This document shows, piece by piece, positions 61,628 to 64,000 of a stretch of DNA of 64,000 nucleotides. Both the position numbers and the translations under genes were made by a program. Origin of the DNA: Ananas comosus (taxonomy: Eukaryota; Streptophyta; Magnoliopsida; Poales; Bromeliaceae); contig NC_033639.1 of assembly GCF_001540865.1 (NCBI RefSeq), positions 9,846,432 through 9,910,431 on the forward strand, read 5' to 3'. The stretch's first letter is position 1. Every line of letters starts with the position of its first letter. Under the pieces are notes generated by a model. The model did not search any database, had not been told where the DNA came from, and was given only the letters and a program-made list of their open reading frames with translations.

Positions 61628-61985
61628 CGGGTAAACTTCAAATACTACCGCTGTGATTTTGCACTTTCTCACTTTAGTGCCCTATGATTTAAAGTGTATC
61701 AAGTTAGTGTCTTGTGGTTTTATTTTTATCTCTTCGTCAGTTTTTTTGTTAATATTTTGTTAAATTATATATAAAAAACTTCAGATATTCTACCTAGGTT
61801 TATCGAATATTGACTTTAGTACCTTTTAGTTTTAACTTTATAACTGATTTAATAAAAAAAATTAGTAAAATCGATAATAAAAAAATATAAATAAAATCAC
61901 GGGACATTAAATTGATACACTCTAAATCATAGGGTGCTATAATGAGAAAGTGTGAAACCACATAGGTGGTATTTGAAGTTTTTCC
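61628..61985. mobile_element. Mutator-type fold-back MITE, copy 2
   Basis: Arms GGGTAAACTTCAAATACTAC and inverse GGTGGTATTTGAAGTTTTTCC. Flanks TATATCTA at 61620-61627 and 61986-61993. Same family as 52928-53288. Confidence 0.8.
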
Positions 61986-62002
61986 TATATCTAATACTAC
62001 GT

Positions 62003-62290
62003 GAGCATATATAATAATTGTGTAGAGGTACTATATTATTGAAAGTATAGAGCATATATAATAATTGTGTAGAGGTGCTATATTATTGAAAGTATAGAGC
62101 ATCTGATACTTCTGACTTTTCAGTCCTTATATTAATTGCTTTAATTATTTTTAATGTTTGGATTAATATTATTATTTTATGGGGATCACTCAACTCTAGA
62201 GGGATTATAATCATCTCTACAATATAATTCTTGATCGAAGAGTCATAATATAGTAGATTTACACAATTACTATATATATATGCTCAAGTA
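62003..62290. mobile_element. TIR MITE, family X copy 2, with 48-bp tandem duplication
   Basis: GAGCATATATAATAATTGTG plus TAGAGGT(A/G)CTATATTATTG occurs twice at 62003-62098. The body ATCTGATACTTCTGACTTTT and GGGGATCACTCAACTCTAG matches the family X plan seen at 15329-15570. Confidence 0.6.
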
Positions 62291-62636
62291 GTTTATTCTA
62301 GCTATTGTATTTACCACTCTGTCTATAAAATATATGTTACTATTTTTATAGATTATTCAACTATCCAATTAAATTACTTTATATCATTTCAGATAAGTGT
62401 ATAAAATTAATATAAGTGGATATAGTATTACTACAAAAGTGAGATTTTTTTTTTTTTTTTTGGGTACAAATCCGATTAATGGATGGTTCAGAGAAATTGA
62501 CTTAGTCTTCTTTTTTTTTTCTTTTTTTTTTTTCAATTGATTCACACGCGTGCCCTATCTTAACATTGATAATCGATACTGAGCAGCGACTACAATCTGA
62601 TGAGATTGAGACAATTTATAATCCCGCATTTAAAAT

Positions 62637-62812
62637 TTTTTTTTTTTTTTTTTGAGAGATAGACTACAATATGATGAGATTGAGACTATCCGTTTCGTTT
62701 ATTTCATTTAGAAATAAATTTAGCTGGAAATGTGAATCAATTAGAATTCGAATTTGGGACCTCCAGTACCGACCACAAAGCCCTTTACTACTTGTTCTAG
62801 AAACGGTCGGTG
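62637..62812 (-). mobile_element. tRNA-derived SINE, copy E, with a patch of flanking sequence
   Basis: B box TTCGAATTTGGG region, tail and poly(A) in minus orientation. A perfect 15-bp duplication, TCCCGCATTTAAAAT, lies at 62622-62636 and 62813-62827. In place of the usual GGTAGCATGCTA there are 25 bases (62662-62686) that match upstream flanking DNA at 62588-62612 with one mismatch. Confidence 0.88.
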
Positions 62813-62889
62813 TCCCGCATTTAAAATGTCAGAACTTAATTAGGCTCAATCCAGGACTACATGTTAGATTAATTACAATCTACAATAAG

Positions 62890-63484
62890 GGCTTGTTTGG
62901 TTCATCCATTTTGGATATAGAATGAGAATCGGTTTGATCAAATCCGGGTAATTTTGTTTGGTTCGCATGAATCGGTTTGGGATTCCTATTTCGGACTGGA
63001 ATGGAAATGGCCCATTAGCCTTCAACTTGATTCCGGTCTTCTAGCCCTGATTGAGATTTCAGTCCAGAAGTCCACTAAGTTCTCGAAGCCCATGTGACCA
63101 TTTCACCCTCCTTCTCTTCACTCCTTTCTCATCAAAAAAAAAAAAAAAAATCTATCCTCTCTCAAAGTCTTATCCCTAACCCACATCAATAAAAGTTTTT
63201 AAAAATAAATTTGATATTTTTTTTGAAAAACTTATTAGAGAATAGTATTATATTTTTCATAAATTTTAAATAATATAAATTTATATTTGAGACTAAAATT
63301 AATATTATAGTATCCTATAAATTTTTTAGTTTATACGAATCAAACAATAAAATGTGAATAACTCATTCCAATTCCCAATCCACAAATAAACCAAACGTTT
63401 TGGGGGAGTGGGTCATTCCAATTACCATTCCAATTCATTCACATTTCATTATCCATTCCAATTCCACCCTCGAACCAAACAAGC
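62890..63484. mobile_element. TIR element (GGGCTTGTTTGGTTC ends)
   Basis: The left GGCTTGTTTGGTTCATCCATT and the inverted right GCTTGTTTGGTTCGAGGGTGG match. Both arms carry ATTCCAATTCC/GGAATGGAAATGG motifs. AATA flanks both sides. About 595 bp without transposase; hAT or PIF type not decided. Confidence 0.6.
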
Positions 63485-64000
63485 AATAGTAATTCCACAA
63501 TACTCTCATTTCAAAAATTAGTTCAAATTTCAGATATTTTTTGGACCAAGAGTTGTAAATTTTTTTTTTTTTTGGATAAATAGTAATAGTAACTATTTAT
63601 TCAAATTTCAGATAAAAAGTAATACTTATTAGCGCACGTATCTAATAACCAATATTTATATTGATTAATTAATTGATATTTTGACTAATTTAATTATCTG
63701 ATTATTATTAACTAATTAATTTATTAAATTACTTGCAATTATTTAAATTATTAATTACTAATTAATTTATTAATTAACATTTAGGGATTATTTAGCAATA
63801 TTCATTAATGATTAATTAGTGAATTAAGTAAGTTGAATTATTATTTAATCAATATTTTTCTATTAATTAATTAGATAAAATATTATTATTATTATATTAA
63901 AAATATAGTTATTCTTATCTTTACTATTCCAATCTACCAATCCAAACATTATTTTATTTACTCCCCAAAAAAACACAATTTTCATCTTAACCCAAAATTA
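63485..64000. other. AT-rich DNA to the window end
   Basis: TTCAAATTTCAGATA is repeated at 63522-63536 and 63600-63614 around a T run. The rest is dense TTAAT/ATTAATT sequence. No gene was seen. Confidence 0.55.

Overview
This is a nuclear plant DNA window. The genes have GT-AG introns, the intergenic DNA is very AT-rich, and several first or last exons are GC-rich (the FAR1-related gene, CFL1-like, the GH3 fragment). Together with the protein families this suggests a monocot, probably a non-grass such as a pineapple-like lineage; that assignment is inference. Seven isolated N bases (6757, 18587, 22393, 38127, 45738, 49784, 60720) mark uncertain consensus positions.

Genes, left to right: the 3' end of a molybdenum cofactor sulfurase gene (ABA3 type, +, 781-1414); a complete JASON-like gene (-, 2542-5059), convergent with it; a broken GH3 fragment (-, 7605-8020); augmin subunit 2 (+, 8511-11666); a G2-like/GARP MYB transcription factor (+, 20693-24765); a large FAR1-RELATED SEQUENCE gene (-, 25783-30562), convergent with the GARP gene; a CURLY FLAG LEAF 1-like gene (+, 36162-38005), divergent from the FAR1-related gene; and two SAUR genes (-, 42705-42938 and 47592-47861). 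Exon chains for the five complete multi-exon genes were read by eye from the sequence. All keep frame; one junction in the FAR1-related gene and one in the GARP gene have alternatives. The genes have no obvious common pathway and look like an ordinary euchromatic gene series.

The rest is a dense collection of small transposons. The most interesting set is a tRNA-derived SINE family (five copies) whose 3' tail resembles the tail of LINEs in the same window. Two tiny insertions (about 41-46 bp) consist only of that tail plus poly(A) and are flanked by target-site duplications. Other elements are: 5'-truncated LINEs (16735-18786, 23150-23409, 51637-52096, 55392-56056); hAT-type MITEs with arms rich in CGGGT/ACCCG repeats (6189, 46250, 54920); a Mutator fold-back element that keeps the start of a transposase-type reading frame (38950-39562); two inverted non-autonomous CACTA copies around one SAUR gene; Mutator-type MITEs (52928, 61628); and fold-back MITEs with TA/GA microsatellite ends. 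At 54920-56912 a hAT-type MITE holds three related MITEs, one of which holds a LINE; the copy at 6189-6683 shows the empty site.

No CRISPR array, rRNA gene, standard tRNA gene or recognisable microRNA precursor was seen.
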